Assembly (NCBI GenBank): GCA_003138975.1
Contig: PLHQ01000012.1
Span: 83,113 to 134,301 of the forward strand
From: Acidobacteriaceae bacterium
GTDB taxonomy: Bacteria; Acidobacteriota; Terriglobia; Terriglobales; Acidobacteriaceae
Length of the DNA stretch: 51,189 nt
Direction of reading: 5' to 3'
Shown here: piece after piece, positions 50,749 to 51,189 of the stretch
Numbering within the stretch: the first letter of the stretch is position 1
Layout of the letters: each line of letters begins with the position of its first letter
Made by a program: the position numbers and the translations under genes
Notes under the pieces: model-generated
The model's input: the letters and a program-made list of their open reading frames with translations, nothing else
What the model was told of the DNA's origin: nothing
Databases searched by the model: none

Positions 50749-51189
50749 TGCGAGCAGGGAGGCGGCGGCGCGTGGGCAATTGGGAAGTATCCAAGACGGT
50801 TAAAGAAAGAGCACACTTTTGTGGATCTCACAATCCCACAGAGTATATCGAAGCCAATGCAGCACGACACGCTCACCACGAAAAACGCGACCACCGTGCG
50901 TGTCATTCTCTCGGTATATGGTCGAGCTGTTCAAACCGGGAAAGGGTCAACTGGCGATAAATCGGTAGTGTCTTAACTCAGTAAGACACTACCGAAAAAT
51001 CGCCATTTCACTCACCACCAGCTTGGATAAAATGCACTCCCAGCCCTCTCTATGTTTGAGATCCAAGTCTGGAAGTCTGTCCAAACTAACCTCACCCTTG
51101 AACAAGCGCCGGCGTGAGATGCGACGGTGTCCTCCGGCACTAGCGACCGTGACGCTCCTCACAGATTTCGCCCTCCGCCAAGGTCTAAC
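50749..51189. other. Gene-poor end of the window
   Basis: 441 bases after the start of the broken ankyrin gene. I see no convincing gene. The main content is the 54-nt palindrome at 50952-51005; the last 180 bases show nothing recognisable. Confidence 0.5.
50952..51005. repeat. 54-nt near-perfect palindrome
   Basis: The inner arms TCGGTAGTGTCTTA (50962-50975) and TAAGACACTACCGA (50982-50995) pair perfectly over 14 bp around the loop ACTCAG. After a symmetric AAA/AAA bulge, outer arms TGGCGAT (50952-50958) and ATCGCCA (50999-51005) also pair. It resembles two abutted inverted terminal repeats or a small MITE-like remnant. No transposase gene is nearby. A transcription terminator is less likely given the symmetric outer arms. 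Confidence 0.75.

Noticed and set aside
1-51189. tRNA, rRNA or CRISPR array
   Set aside because: No cloverleaf-like or array-like pattern was found by reading the intergenic regions; all large gaps are accounted for.

Overview
The window looks like a chromosomal segment of a Gram-negative soil bacterium of the phylum Acidobacteriota, most likely near the Koribacter/Terriglobales group. The evidence is indirect. There is a complete outer-membrane toolkit (LptD, SurA-like foldase, TonB-ExbB-ExbD, heptose genes) and a Ser/Thr kinase fused to a TolB/WD40-like propeller, an architecture abundant in that phylum. There are also short GC-rich intergenic hairpins of the kinds common in these genomes, several TTG starts and moderately high GC. 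I see no rRNA, tRNA, CRISPR array, intact transposase or prophage.

Layout. 0.1-2.6 kb: DnaC-like ATPase, HU, ruvA and a small acidobacterial-type protein. 2.9-8.8 kb: an HpnI-like glycosyltransferase, then a tight operon for nucleotide-activated heptose (epimerase, HddA-type kinase, HddC-type nucleotidyltransferase, a fused GmhA-GmhB isomerase/phosphatase, transaldolase), with several 4-bp start/stop overlaps. 8.8-13 kb: an ArnT-like membrane glycosyltransferase and a secreted GH144-like beta-glucanase with an FN3 domain. 13-16.5 kb: mnmE, a beta-carbonic anhydrase, a TPR-thioredoxin protein and a cold-shock protein. 16.6-21.9 kb (minus strand): mnmG, a STAS protein and the Ser/Thr kinase. 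22-25.7 kb: a CADD-like p-aminobenzoate synthase, a hotdog thioesterase, a PEP-mutase/isocitrate-lyase family protein, a YfcE-like phosphoesterase and tgt. 25.9-33.1 kb: yajC-secD-secF, then tonB-exbB-exbD-exbD and a TPR lipoprotein. 33.3-37.1 kb: a DPM1-like GT2 flanked by two polytopic glycosyltransferases. 37.3-39.4 kb: biotin carboxylase and a separate biotin carrier. 39.4-45 kb (minus strand): lptD-larE-dsbA-like-surA-like. 45.2-49.7 kb: RDD protein, APC transporter with a soluble tail, and a TIGR01777 epimerase. 49.9-51.2 kb: a small unknown, a frameshifted ankyrin gene and a 54-nt palindrome.

How the genes work together. Much of the window serves the cell envelope. The heptose operon would make an activated heptose for LPS or glycan, with its own transaldolase possibly supplying sedoheptulose 7-phosphate. 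LptD would insert LPS in the outer membrane, and the genes on its strand include a foldase and a disulfide catalyst, the two helpers LptD needs in E. coli. LptD here keeps a vicinal Cys-Cys pair. SecDF/YajC drives export and TonB/ExbBD energises the outer membrane. A second theme is tRNA modification (mnmE, mnmG, tgt).

The most interesting signals are the fused GmhA-GmhB plus transaldolase heptose operon, the CADD-like self-sacrificing enzyme, the LptD/SurA/DsbA-like neighbourhood, and short tandem CTGAGAA/CTGGCAACTG tracts. These tracts sit inside mnmG, across the tgt-proximal yfcE start, and between the two halves of a biotin-dependent carboxylase. All functions are read from sequence by eye; no database search was run.
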